A stretch of 64,000 nucleotides of DNA from Alkalimarinus coralli (lineage in GTDB: Bacteria > Pseudomonadota > Gammaproteobacteria > Pseudomonadales > Oleiphilaceae): positions 2,318,001 to 2,382,000 of the forward strand of contig NZ_CP096016.1 in NCBI RefSeq assembly GCF_023650515.1. The letters run 5' to 3'. Below the pieces are notes generated by a model. The model was not told the DNA's origin. It saw only the letters and a list, made by a program, of their open reading frames with translations, and ran no database searches. This document shows positions 38,474-47,981 of the stretch, piece after piece (positions within the stretch are counted from its first letter, which is position 1; each line of letters starts with the position of its first letter). The translations under genes were made by a program, and so were the position numbers.

Positions 38474-41059
38474 TCAATCAACGTCCCTTCGCCGCCACTG
38501 ATTCCAACCTAACGCCATAAGCAGTAACAGTGCCGGGATAAACACCCACTCTTTGGTTGGACGATCTGTTTTAGCTTCTATCGCCATAATTTCCCAATCG
38601 AAGTCAATGCCAGCCTGCTCTGCCTGTGAGCCAAAGCCCATGCTGTCAACAAAGACTCTACCCTCTTCAGTTCTCAGCTCCAAACCTGACTCTTTCAATC
38701 TGTCTTGTGCGGTCTCCCCCTCTCCCATTGTGAGCATGACACGCTTATTAACGTGATCACCATCGAGTGTTTCACCCTCCACGATGATTCTCAACTGCCC
38801 CTCAATTGGCGTCTGATCAATCTGCTCGTATATTGTTTGCGCCCCCAGCTGCTCCAAGGGTGGGTAGACCATGTCCCACCAAAAACCTGGTCGAAACATC
38901 GTAAACGCAATCAGCACTAACACTAGAGACTCCCATATACGGGACTTAACCAACCAGTACCCTTGAGTTGCAGCGGAAAAGACAAGCATTGCAATGACCG
39001 CTGAAAATATCGTGAGTACCAGTTGATACCAGTGATCAATGCCTATGAGCAGCAATTGAGTATTAAAGATGAACATAAATGGCAGAATCGCGGTTCGTAT
39101 ATCATATGTGAACCCCTGCACCCCGGTGCGGATTGGATCTGCCCCCGATATTGCCGCCGCTGCATACGCCGCCAAACCAACAGGCGGCGTGTCATCAGCA
39201 AGAATACCGAAATAAAACACAAACAAATGAACAGCTATAAGAGGCACTATCAGCCCATGCTCAGCACCCAGAGAGACGATAACGGGTGCCATGAGTGTCG
39301 AAACAACAATGTAGTTTGCGGTGGTTGGCAACCCCATGCCAAGTATAAGACTGATAACGGCTGTAAAAACCAGCATCATAATCATAGAGCCACCCGAAAT
39401 AAACTCGACAAACTCAGTCATCACCAAGCCTATGCCAGTTAACGTGACAGTTCCTACGACTATTCCGGCGGCTGCCGTTGCCACGCCAATACCTACCATA
39501 TTTCGAGCACCAGTCACCAACGCATGAAAGCAGTCATCAATACCCTCAAGCACTGCACTCGTGTATTCTTTCTGCTTTCTAAAGAAGCTAAATAGTGGCT
39601 TTTGGGTTAATACAATAAACACCATGACCAATGTTGCCCAGAACGCGGATAAAGCTGGCGAGCGCTGTTCTACCGCCAGCATCCAAACCAGTACAACAAC
39701 GGGCAACAGAAAGTGAAGCCCTGCGTTTACGGTTGGCCCCACTTCAGGTAGCCGAGTCATGTCAGAGGTTTCATCATCTATTTCCAACTCTGGATATTTT
39801 GAAGCATATTTAACCAGCGCAATATACGCGATCAGGAGTAATGGCGTCACGATATAGCCCGTAGAGTCCCCGGCCAACACCTTTATCCAGCCCATACCGT
39901 AATAGACCAGGAGCGTGAGAACCATCAGCCCGACAAATACAGTCATAAACGAAAGTAGCTTTTGACTCACCGTTGTTTTTACCGATCTCTGGATGCCCTG
40001 CATATTTAGCTTGAGTGCCTCCAAGTGAACAATATAAACCAAGGCTACATACGAAATTAATGCTGGCAAGATTGCATGCTTGATAACTTCCAGATAGGAA
40101 ATCCCGACGTACTCAACCATAAGGAATGCTGCGGCTCCCATGATTGGAGGCGTTAACTGGCCATTAGTCGATGCCGCCACTTCCACTGCCCCTGCTTTGG
40201 TAGCAGGAAAGCCAACTCGTTTCATTAGTGGAATGGTAAATGTACCGGTCGTCACAACGTTCGCTATTGAAGAACCTGATATCAAACCACTTAAACCACT
40301 CGATACAACTGCCGCTTTTGCTGGGCCGCCTCTCATATGCCCGAGCAATGAGTAGGCAACTTTAATAAAATAGTTACCCGCACCAGCCCTTTCTAATAGC
40401 GCACCGAAAAGTACAAATAGAAACACAAAGCTTGCAGATACGCCGAGAGCAACACCAAAAACCCCCTCCGTCGTTAACCACTGGTGAGATATCGTTTTAC
40501 TTAAACTGGCTCCCTTATGGGCGATAACGTCTGGCATATAAGGGCCGCCAAAGGTGTAGACCAGAAAAACCATCGCCACCACCATTAACGGTAACCCCAA
40601 GCTTCTTCTTGTTGCCTCAAGAAGCAATACCATACCAATAACGCCGATAACCAGGTCAAAGGCAATAGGCGCACCAGACCGCCCTGCCAGCTGGTCTTTA
40701 AATACCAGCAAATAGAGCGCACTCGCCACACCCAGCAATGCAAATACCCAGTCAATAACAGGAATGCGACCAGTGTTATTTTTAAACATCGGAAACGCAG
40801 TAAATGCTAAAAACAGAGCGAACGCTAAATGAATATACTTCGTCTGATCTTCGTTAAAAACACCAAAGTTGAATTCAAACGGCAGAGGAGAAGCAACCCA
40901 AAGCTGAAACAGTGACCAACAAAATGGCACTATAAGCAGGACTTTTGCGGGAATACCCGTAGAAGCTCTCCCCCCTGTCTCAGCTTGAAGAATATTATCT
41001 ATCACTTCTCTATTTTCGGAATCAGTCACACTATCTGCGTCTGGTCTTTCGTCATTCAT
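38474..41059 (-). CDS. TRAP transporter fused permease (4TM-12TM), TAXI type
   Basis: 861 residues with about 17-19 hydrophobic segments. The small (DctQ-like) and large (DctM-like) subunits are fused. GSSIANVVTTGTFTIPLMKRVGF and NGQLTPPIMGAAAFLM are large-subunit signatures, as is LGMGLPTTANYIVVSTLMAPV. The C-terminus holds a DUF3394-type extracytoplasmic domain (about residues 740-830) and a last transmembrane helix before a basic tail. Uptake is secondary and Na+-coupled, with the solute-binding protein encoded just upstream. The substrate cannot be read from sequence; TAXI systems often carry C4-dicarboxylates or amino acids. Confidence 0.93.
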   Translation of the reverse strand: MNDERPDADSVTDSENREVIDNILQAETGGRASTGIPAKVLLIVPFCWSLFQLWVASPLPFEFNFGVFNEDQTKYIHLAFALFLAFTAFPMFKNNTGRIPVIDWVFALLGVASALYLLVFKDQLAGRSGAPIAFDLVIGVIGMVLLLEATRRSLGLPLMVVAMVFLVYTFGGPYMPDVIAHKGASLSKTISHQWLTTEGVFGVALGVSASFVFLFVLFGALLERAGAGNYFIKVAYSLLGHMRGGPAKAAVVSSGLSGLISGSSIANVVTTGTFTIPLMKRVGFPATKAGAVEVAASTNGQLTPPIMGAAAFLMVEYVGISYLEVIKHAILPALISYVALVYIVHLEALKLNMQGIQRSVKTTVSQKLLSFMTVFVGLMVLTLLVYYGMGWIKVLAGDSTGYIVTPLLLIAYIALVKYASKYPELEIDDETSDMTRLPEVGPTVNAGLHFLLPVVVLVWMLAVEQRSPALSAFWATLVMVFIVLTQKPLFSFFRKQKEYTSAVLEGIDDCFHALVTGARNMVGIGVATAAAGIVVGTVTLTGIGLVMTEFVEFISGGSMIMMLVFTAVISLILGMGLPTTANYIVVSTLMAPVIVSLGAEHGLIVPLIAVHLFVFYFGILADDTPPVGLAAYAAAAISGADPIRTGVQGFTYDIRTAILPFMFIFNTQLLLIGIDHWYQLVLTIFSAVIAMLVFSAATQGYWLVKSRIWESLVLVLIAFTMFRPGFWWDMVYPPLEQLGAQTIYEQIDQTPIEGQLRIIVEGETLDGDHVNKRVMLTMGEGETAQDRLKESGLELRTEEGRVFVDSMGFGSQAEQAGIDFDWEIMAIEAKTDRPTKEWVFIPALLLLMALGWNQWRRRDVD

Positions 41060-41170
41060 AACTGAGAAATACTCTGCTGGATAAACAAGAATTTGCTAAA
41101 ACGTTTTTAGAAGCCTCTCGTTAAAAGAAACTACAAAAAACACTTCGCATAACTGTAAACAAATAATTGG

Positions 41171-41199
41171 AAACAAAAGGAGGAAACCTCCTTTTGTTT
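41171..41199 (-). terminator. Terminator between the TAXI protein and permease genes
   Basis: AAACAAAAGGAGG and its perfect complement with an AAA loop, reading into T-rich sequence on the minus strand. Placed between the two genes of one transporter, it probably lowers permease expression relative to the binding protein. Confidence 0.7.
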
Positions 41200-41212
41200 T
41201 ATTCAAGCCTGG

Positions 41213-42199
41213 TTACTTAACTAAACCGGCTTCTTTGTAATACTTCACTGCACCGGGGTGGAGCGGCGCTGAAAGGGCGTCTTTAACCATTGCTTCTTTT
41301 TCAAGGTTTTCAAAAGCAGGATGGAGGCGCTTGAAGCTATCGAAGTTCTCAAATACGGCTTTAGTCACTTGATAGATTACATCCTCAGGCACGTTTGATG
41401 AGGTCACAAACGTGGCGCCTACACCAAATGTAGTCACGTCACTATCCGTTCCACGGTACATGCCACCAGGAATAGTTGCCTTACGGAAGTATGGGTTCTC
41501 AGAAATAAGCTTGTCTACTGCACCACCGCTAACCGGCACAATTACACTGTCACACGAAGTGGTAGCCTCTTTAATCGCCCCGGATGGGATGCCGACCACG
41601 TAAACCATCGCGTCAATCTTGTTATCACAAAGCGCTTTTGACTGCTCAGAAGGCTTAAGCTCAGAAGCAAGCTTAAAGCTATCCATTGTCCAGCCATTCT
41701 CGGACATCAGCAATTCCATCGTCGCACGTTGACCAGACCCGGCATTACCTACATTAACTCGCTTACCTTTTAGGTCTTCGAAGGTTTTAATACCAGAATC
41801 TTTACGAGCGACTACTGTAAACGGCTCTGGGTGAACAGAGAAAACTGCGCGCAAGTCTTTGTTTGCCCCTGAATCTGAGAACTTGCTTGTTCCATTATAT
41901 GCGTGGAACTGCCAGTCACTCTGAACAATCCCCATATCAAGCTCGCCTTCACGAATAGTATTCAGGTTATAAATTGAACCACCGGTACTTTCAACTGAAC
42001 AGCGGATGCCATGCTCTTTACGAGATTTATTAACCAAGCGACATATTGCACCACCTGTCGGATAGTAAACCCCTGTCACCCCTCCTGTTCCGATAGTAAT
42101 GAAGCGTTGTTCTTTAGGTGTTGCATTCACACCCGCTGAAGCTGCGATACCAACGGTAGCCGCCATAATAACTGAAGCTATTTTCGTTTTTAGAGCCAT
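41213..42199 (-). CDS. TAXI-family TRAP solute-binding protein
   Basis: 328 residues with a signal peptide ([26 protein letters not shown]). The TAXI fold signature begins [20 protein letters not shown], followed by [26 protein letters not shown] and the [20 protein letters not shown] hinge block. Periplasmic; delivers the substrate to the fused permease. Same strand as, and 150 bases upstream of, the permease gene. Confidence 0.94.
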   Translation of the reverse strand: MALKTKIASVIMAATVGIAASAGVNATPKEQRFITIGTGGVTGVYYPTGGAICRLVNKSRKEHGIRCSVESTGGSIYNLNTIREGELDMGIVQSDWQFHAYNGTSKFSDSGANKDLRAVFSVHPEPFTVVARKDSGIKTFEDLKGKRVNVGNAGSGQRATMELLMSENGWTMDSFKLASELKPSEQSKALCDNKIDAMVYVVGIPSGAIKEATTSCDSVIVPVSGGAVDKLISENPYFRKATIPGGMYRGTDSDVTTFGVGATFVTSSNVPEDVIYQVTKAVFENFDSFKRLHPAFENLEKEAMVKDALSAPLHPGAVKYYKEAGLVK

Positions 42200-42388
42200 A
42201 CTGATTTCCCTTTATCTATATTCCCCTCACCTTACATCCAGTGAGAACAAAATTGGTCTTAATACATAAGTTCACAACATTAAACAATTTAAAAACTAGC
42301 TTATAAATACAATAAAATAAAGTAGTTACTGATAATTAAGCCCAAAAACAGGCACTCTTTTAGCCTTATATCATGGGTTATAAAACAG

Positions 42389-42412
42389 AAAAAGCCCGCA
42401 AAGCGGGCTTTT
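42389..42412 (-). terminator. Terminator after the RND gene
   Basis: AAAAAGCCCGC and GCGGGCTTTT pair around an AAA loop, giving a GC-rich stem followed by T on the minus strand. It lies 15 bases beyond the RND gene stop. Confidence 0.8.
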
Positions 42413-42427
42413 CAGGATATTTTCTTT

Positions 42428-44824
42428 TTAGCTGGCATTGGCCTCAGACAGCTTCGCCTTTGCCACCATTTTGTCTGGTCTTAGCAAGAACCTGGCTAAT
42501 GCAGGCAGCAACCAGAGAGAACCAATCATATTCCAGATGAACATAAAGAACAGCAGTATGCCCATATCGGCCTGAAATTTAATCGGCGAGAATATCCAGG
42601 TGAATACGCCCACACCCAAAGTCACGCCAGTGAATGCTACCGCTTTACCCGTAGTACGTAGCGTTTCAAAATAAGCTTCCTGAAGAGGCTTCCCTTCGAT
42701 CAGCAATTTTTCTAAGCGGGTGTAAATATAGATGCCGTAATCAACACCAATCCCCACACCCAGCGCTATCACGGGTAGTGTGGCAACCTTGATACCAATC
42801 CCCATTTGAGCCATCAACGCTTCACACAATACAGACGTTAAGCCGAGAGGCGTAACAATACAAATAACAGCACGGATCGAACGGAAAGTTATGAAGCAAA
42901 GGGTGCTCACAACAGCATAGACAAAAAACAGCATCATATCTTTAGCTTTTGATATAACCTGATTTGTCGCTGCCTCTACACCCGCATTTCCTGCACCAAG
43001 CAAGAAGGTGTAGTCCTCACTTGGGTTTTCTTCAACAAACTTTTCTACCGTTGCAACAACACTGTCCAGCGTTTCAGCTTTATGATCTTTCAAAAATGCC
43101 AAAACAGGTGTCATGTCACAGTTTGTGTTAATTAGACCTGACGGTGCGCGCTGTATAGACGAGTTGATGATGGTCTGGTTTCGGGATAAGTCAAACCACT
43201 TGAAGTTACCTTCGTTAAGCGCTTTGGTAACCAGCTTTGAAACAGTTACAAGAGATGCAGTTGATTCGACACCTGGAGAGTTTTCCAACGTCCACTGAAG
43301 CCTGTCCATTGCGTCCATAACGCGATAGTCAGTACACTTCTCTTTCTCCGTTTCGACCATAATAACCAGTACATCAGCACTGGTACTGTAGTTACTGATA
43401 ATATACTCATTATCGACATTGTACCGTGAGTCGGGGCGAAGCTCAGGTGCACCTTTATCCAAGTCACCAATCTTAAGGTCCTTCTGATAATAGATTCCGA
43501 GGCCAAACCCTAGAATCGCTATTAGAATGGAAATTGGTGCAACACTGGGATGCGAGAAGAACGACATCAAGCGCCATTTTCGATCTTGTTTCTCCCCATG
43601 GTTTTGAACATGCCTAATGCCACCTTTACTAATACCTACATACGACATAATAAGCGGATGCAAAACAAGGTTTGTGATAATAATCACAGCAACCCCAACA
43701 CCTGCTGCGACAGCGAGGTCTCTTATTACATCGATCTGAATAAATAGAAGCGTTAAGAAGCCAATTGCATCACTCACCAGCGCTAACATTCCGGGAATAT
43801 AGAGCTGCCTGAATGCGAGCCTTGAAGAGGTCATGGCGTCAAAACCTTTAGCCGCTTCTACAGCCATTTGGTTAACGATCTGAACCCCGTGACTTATACC
43901 GATAGCAAAGACCAGGAACGGCACTAATACTGAGTATGGATCCATTCCATACCCCAGTAATCTCAAGATACCCAGTTGCCACAATACCGCCACAATTGAG
44001 GTTATAACCGGGACTATCGTTCCTGCAAAACAGCGCGAATACCAAAACAAAAAGATTGTCGTTAGTGTAATGGTCACCAAAGCAAACATTGCAATAGAGC
44101 CAATACCTTCGATCAAGTCACCTACTTTTTTAGCAAAACCGATAATGTGTATATTAATATTTGGATTAGGTTTGCCGTACTTCTCACGGATTTTCTCTTC
44201 CACCTCCAACGAGAACGCTTTGTAGTCTAGCGGTTCATTAGTTTCCGGATTGATTTCGAAAAGAGGTGCATAAATAATGGTCGATTTAAAGTCATCCGCA
44301 ACGAGGCTCCCCACCTGACCAGACTTAAGAATGTTCTGTCGAAGGCTTTCTAAGCTATCCCTTGAACCGTTATAGCCATCAGGGATAACCGGCCCACCCT
44401 GAAACCCTTCTTCTGTCACTTCAACCCAACGCACATTGGGGGTCCATAACGATTTAAGCCCAGCTCGATTTACCCCAGATAGATAAAACATCTCATCTGT
44501 GATCTTTTGAAGCGTGCTCATATATTCTTCGGTGAATATATCGCCTTCTTCTACTGCAACCGCTATTTTGATGGAGTTTCCAAGGTTTTCCAGATCCTCT
44601 CGGTTCTCCATCATATTAACAATGAAGGGGTGCTCTAGAGGGATCAATCGTTCAAACGATGCATCTGGTTTTATATTGACGGCGTTGTAACCCAAAAACG
44701 CGGTCAAAAATAGAAACATAACCAGAATAAAAAAACGGTTATTAAAAATAACTCGTTCCAGGAAAGGCTCTGCCTTCGGTGTTAGTAGATAGTGTTCACC
44801 CTTATCATGCTTGGGGTTTGACAT
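42428..44824 (-). CDS. RND/MMPL-type membrane exporter
   Basis: 798 residues with about 12 transmembrane segments in two halves, each with a large periplasmic loop after its first helix, and the sterol-sensing/patched-like block (FAIGISHGVQIVNQMA; ALGVGIGVDYGIYIYTRL). This is the 'RND family transporter' found next to YCF48 and DUF1329 genes in many marine Gammaproteobacteria, where it has been suggested to move lipids or hydrophobic compounds to the envelope. The function is not proven. It is downstream of the YCF48 gene on the same strand, so probably co-transcribed. Confidence 0.88.
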   Translation of the reverse strand: MSNPKHDKGEHYLLTPKAEPFLERVIFNNRFFILVMFLFLTAFLGYNAVNIKPDASFERLIPLEHPFIVNMMENREDLENLGNSIKIAVAVEEGDIFTEEYMSTLQKITDEMFYLSGVNRAGLKSLWTPNVRWVEVTEEGFQGGPVIPDGYNGSRDSLESLRQNILKSGQVGSLVADDFKSTIIYAPLFEINPETNEPLDYKAFSLEVEEKIREKYGKPNPNINIHIIGFAKKVGDLIEGIGSIAMFALVTITLTTIFLFWYSRCFAGTIVPVITSIVAVLWQLGILRLLGYGMDPYSVLVPFLVFAIGISHGVQIVNQMAVEAAKGFDAMTSSRLAFRQLYIPGMLALVSDAIGFLTLLFIQIDVIRDLAVAAGVGVAVIIITNLVLHPLIMSYVGISKGGIRHVQNHGEKQDRKWRLMSFFSHPSVAPISILIAILGFGLGIYYQKDLKIGDLDKGAPELRPDSRYNVDNEYIISNYSTSADVLVIMVETEKEKCTDYRVMDAMDRLQWTLENSPGVESTASLVTVSKLVTKALNEGNFKWFDLSRNQTIINSSIQRAPSGLINTNCDMTPVLAFLKDHKAETLDSVVATVEKFVEENPSEDYTFLLGAGNAGVEAATNQVISKAKDMMLFFVYAVVSTLCFITFRSIRAVICIVTPLGLTSVLCEALMAQMGIGIKVATLPVIALGVGIGVDYGIYIYTRLEKLLIEGKPLQEAYFETLRTTGKAVAFTGVTLGVGVFTWIFSPIKFQADMGILLFFMFIWNMIGSLWLLPALARFLLRPDKMVAKAKLSEANAS

Positions 44825-44966
44825 TCACTATTCCTCTTGCTCAAAAAGCGACAAATTCATTTTTAACACACCCCACCGTCAATCAAAAAACGAATGATTC
44901 ATTCAGGTTATCTGTGTTAAAAACGTCTAATATGACAACAATAATTATTTAAAAAGTACTAGCGAA

Positions 44967-46112
44967 CTATAATTTTCGCCCTGTAGGCCCGCTAATATCG
45001 ACACCATGCTCACCCACCAACAGAAGATTTCCGTTTTTAAGCACATGAACAGAGGCCAACGCCTGTCTATTCTCTCGAATAACCGGCTGGAAAGACTCAC
45101 CAGAATTTCCGCTAACCATGACAATACCGGAATTGCCTACAACAACAATAATGCCATCATCGCTATGCTGGGCAGCAATTAAAGTTGCTTCATTATTACT
45201 GTTTATACGTGTCCACCTGGCACCAAGATCAGTTGATCTATAGAGGTTTCCTCTCAGCCCAAACACTAACACTTCGTTGACATTACCCGTGCCGCTCACA
45301 CCAAAAAACGACCCTTCATAAGGGCTATCAAGACTATCCCAGGTTTCACCGGCATCATTACTTCTAAAAATATTACCCGCCTCGCCAACAATGAAGAGAG
45401 AACCACCCACAACTTCTGTGATTGCATTCAAATGAAACCGGTCTTGATTCTCAATCCGGTCTGATACGTTAAACCAGCTCTTTCCACCATCTTCAGTTTC
45501 AAAGAAAAAGCCATATGCGCCAACAGCAAACCCTTTATTTTCGTTAGCAAACCAAACATCAAGCAGAGGCTTACTTGGCCCGGTTTCAGCATCAAACTGC
45601 GCATCTTCTAATCCAAACTGGGCCTCTTCTAATTGAAACTCTATATCTCCCTGCTGGTCTTCCGGGGCGGATTCAAGCTTTTCCTCAAGAGCAGACACCC
45701 TCTTTTCGGCGTGATCTATAACTTGCTGATTAGCCAGATTTCCGTCAAATTGTTTTTTCCATGTCACACCCGCATCACTCGAGTGCAAAATAATCGCTCC
45801 ATGCCCTACAGCCCAACCATGTGTTTCAGTAGGAAAATGAACCGCAGTTAAGGTTACAGATACAGGAACACTTGCCTGAGTCCAGCTACTACCCTGGTCA
45901 TCAGAATAAATAATATGCCCGCGCTCACCAACCGCAACGAGTCGCTTTCCAGCCTCTGCGACATCAAGCAACAGGGACTCATGAGCTATCTCAGTCTGCA
46001 TTGCAGGCGCATCTAATACATCTTCTAATGCATGACTGGTAGACGAGATAAATACAGAAAGTAGGAAAAAAACCAATAACTGCGTTAGTAATTTATGAAA
46101 GCAGTGTCTCAT
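44967..46112 (-). CDS. YCF48/HCF136-like periplasmic propeller protein
   Basis: 381 residues: signal peptide (LLVFFLLSVFISSTSHA) then a beta-propeller with repeated 'WAVG/FAVG/VVVGNSG ... S.D.G..W' BNR-like blades (HIIYSDDQGSSW, LHSSDAGVTW, FRSNDAGETW, YRSTDLGARW). A coiled-coil insertion (about residues 130-180, HAEKRVSALEEKLESAPEDQQ) splits the propeller. The family is named after a photosystem II assembly factor but is common in non-photosynthetic bacteria beside RND exporters. A role with the adjacent RND protein is inferred. Confidence 0.88.
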   Translation of the reverse strand: MRHCFHKLLTQLLVFFLLSVFISSTSHALEDVLDAPAMQTEIAHESLLLDVAEAGKRLVAVGERGHIIYSDDQGSSWTQASVPVSVTLTAVHFPTETHGWAVGHGAIILHSSDAGVTWKKQFDGNLANQQVIDHAEKRVSALEEKLESAPEDQQGDIEFQLEEAQFGLEDAQFDAETGPSKPLLDVWFANENKGFAVGAYGFFFETEDGGKSWFNVSDRIENQDRFHLNAITEVVGGSLFIVGEAGNIFRSNDAGETWDSLDSPYEGSFFGVSGTGNVNEVLVFGLRGNLYRSTDLGARWTRINSNNEATLIAAQHSDDGIIVVVGNSGIVMVSGNSGESFQPVIRENRQALASVHVLKNGNLLLVGEHGVDISGPTGRKL

Positions 46113-46244
46113 TAGAGAAGCCTTTGTTATAACGATAGTATCATTCAGGATAGTAAAAACCGTTTCGTTCGCAACTAATCCCTTGCTCTAAATAAAAAAA
46201 TTGAGGAAGAATTCTTAAACCCTCCCTCAGCTACCTCTTGGTAA

Positions 46245-47627
46245 TTAACGCCCTCTTCTTCGGAGGGATGATGGCTTAAAGTATCGCTTATTAGGAATTT
46301 TATTTTCAAAGATTCGTGTTTCACGCTCTTCTGAATCCAACCCTTGGACATGATAACGACGAGCCTGCAAGTCATAAAAAACATCTAATGCAGTCCAGAC
46401 ACCAGGAAGCTCATAGAAGTTTTTCAAAAATGCCACACTTACACGCCATAATTCGCCTCGGTTGTCGTACTGGTCAACCATTGCAGCATTCCAGCTATCT
46501 TCATCGAGGTAAAATACTCGTTTCTTGTAGATATGACGTGAACCCTTCTTCAGATTTGCCTCAACCACATGCACTCGGTGCAATTCCCAGCGAGTAAGGT
46601 CTGGATTGATGTGCGAGACCCCTAGCAGATCTTTGTACTCGACATCACCCTGGCTCAATTTATAGCTGTTGTAAGGAATATAAACTTCCTTAAGCCCTTT
46701 ATAAGCCCAGTCGTACCGATCAGGCGAACCATTATATAAGTCGGTATCATCAGCCGTACGCAGATTATCAGATGCCGCAATAGGAGAATCGTATGCCAGG
46801 TTTGGCGCTCGTCTTACACGTCGCTGCCCTGAGTTGTACCCCCAGGCTTGGCGCGGTTCTTTAATCTGATCCATTGTTTCATGAATCAGTACCGCCCCAC
46901 CCGCCAGACGAGCTGGAGACTTCGTAAAAGACAGATAATAAAACAGAACGTTCTTTAACTTCTTTTCATTCCCTTCAGGGTTGTAGTAGTTAAAAAACAC
47001 CTCTTGCTGAGATGTCACTGGTGTAAAGTCACCATTTCGCTGCACATTCACTTCAGATGAACGACGAGTAACAAACACGCCACGCCAGCGAGTAACATGA
47101 TTCCATATGGCTTGAAGCCCCTTCTGACTCTCATCACCACTTAAGATTGGGAAAGGTACCCCGCCGTAGGCATTTTTAATACCGCTACCACCTCTTACCA
47201 ACTCTCCTGTGGTTGCATTTTTAAATACGTTCTCTTCAACCCACTTTGGTGCAGCGTGCGTACGCCTCGATTGATACACCGGCATTTTATAAGTCGTTGG
47301 GTAGGTTTTGAAAAGCGCTAACTGTCCAGGTGTTAGCTTATCTTTATACTTTTCAACGTTTTGCGCAGTAATAGTAAATAATATTTTGTCGTTGGGAAAC
47401 GGGTCAATATGGTGCTGGCCAGACTTCTTATACCCATCCGGCGCTTCCGTCAGCCCTCCAGTCCATTCAGGAATTGTTTTATCTTCATTTCCGGCTTTGA
47501 TAGCACCGAAGGGTGTAAGCTCACCTTTCAGTTTCTGAGCCTCCTGAGAAGAGACTTTCGCATTAGCGCCTGCCGAGAAAAGCGAGAATATAATCAAACC
47601 GCTTAGCAGTATATTTCTTTTCTGCAT
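46245..47627 (-). CDS. DUF1329 exported protein
   Basis: 460 residues with a signal peptide (ILLSGLIIFSLFSAGANA). The mature part begins LKGELTPFGAIKAGN..GTIPEWTGG-like (here KTIPEWTGG) and contains YNPEGNEKK, AWGYNSGQRRVRRAPN and WELHRVHVVEA blocks typical of DUF1329, related in fold to the outer-membrane lipoprotein carriers LolA/LolB. It usually sits with DUF1302, YCF48 and RND genes; DUF1302 is absent here. It is probably the first gene of this three-gene unit. Confidence 0.9.
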   Translation of the reverse strand: MQKRNILLSGLIIFSLFSAGANAKVSSQEAQKLKGELTPFGAIKAGNEDKTIPEWTGGLTEAPDGYKKSGQHHIDPFPNDKILFTITAQNVEKYKDKLTPGQLALFKTYPTTYKMPVYQSRRTHAAPKWVEENVFKNATTGELVRGGSGIKNAYGGVPFPILSGDESQKGLQAIWNHVTRWRGVFVTRRSSEVNVQRNGDFTPVTSQQEVFFNYYNPEGNEKKLKNVLFYYLSFTKSPARLAGGAVLIHETMDQIKEPRQAWGYNSGQRRVRRAPNLAYDSPIAASDNLRTADDTDLYNGSPDRYDWAYKGLKEVYIPYNSYKLSQGDVEYKDLLGVSHINPDLTRWELHRVHVVEANLKKGSRHIYKKRVFYLDEDSWNAAMVDQYDNRGELWRVSVAFLKNFYELPGVWTALDVFYDLQARRYHVQGLDSEERETRIFENKIPNKRYFKPSSLRRRGR

Positions 47628-47981
47628 ATTATTACCTAGTACAAATCAAAGTTGATGATCGGCATAAAAACCTAACACCTGTGGATGTAAGTCCACGGTT
47701 ATATTTTTTCCGTAAGCAAATTTATTATTATTCTGTCACACTTATTTTTATAACTACGGCCAAATTGAAATCAAGCTGGAAGCCAGCACTCCCTTCTTGA
47801 AATACACATTTGATACGTCCCTGCCCTCGATGCGCAAAACCATACTTCTGCTATAAATTATTCGTTCTGCCATTAAGAGTTAATGGCATCAACTTATAGA
47901 AAAATCGAGAAAGCACTGCTTACCCTATATATTTTTAGCATATTCCCAGTATCTGTCTATCAGTCCAAAGTGCTATTTTTG
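47628..47981. other. Intergenic gap between pepN and the DUF1329 gene
   Basis: 354 bases with no credible frame. A short stem GTGGA/TCCAC near 47690 precedes a T-rich stretch. The promoter of the DUF1329 unit should lie here, but I cannot pick a convincing one. Confidence 0.4.
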
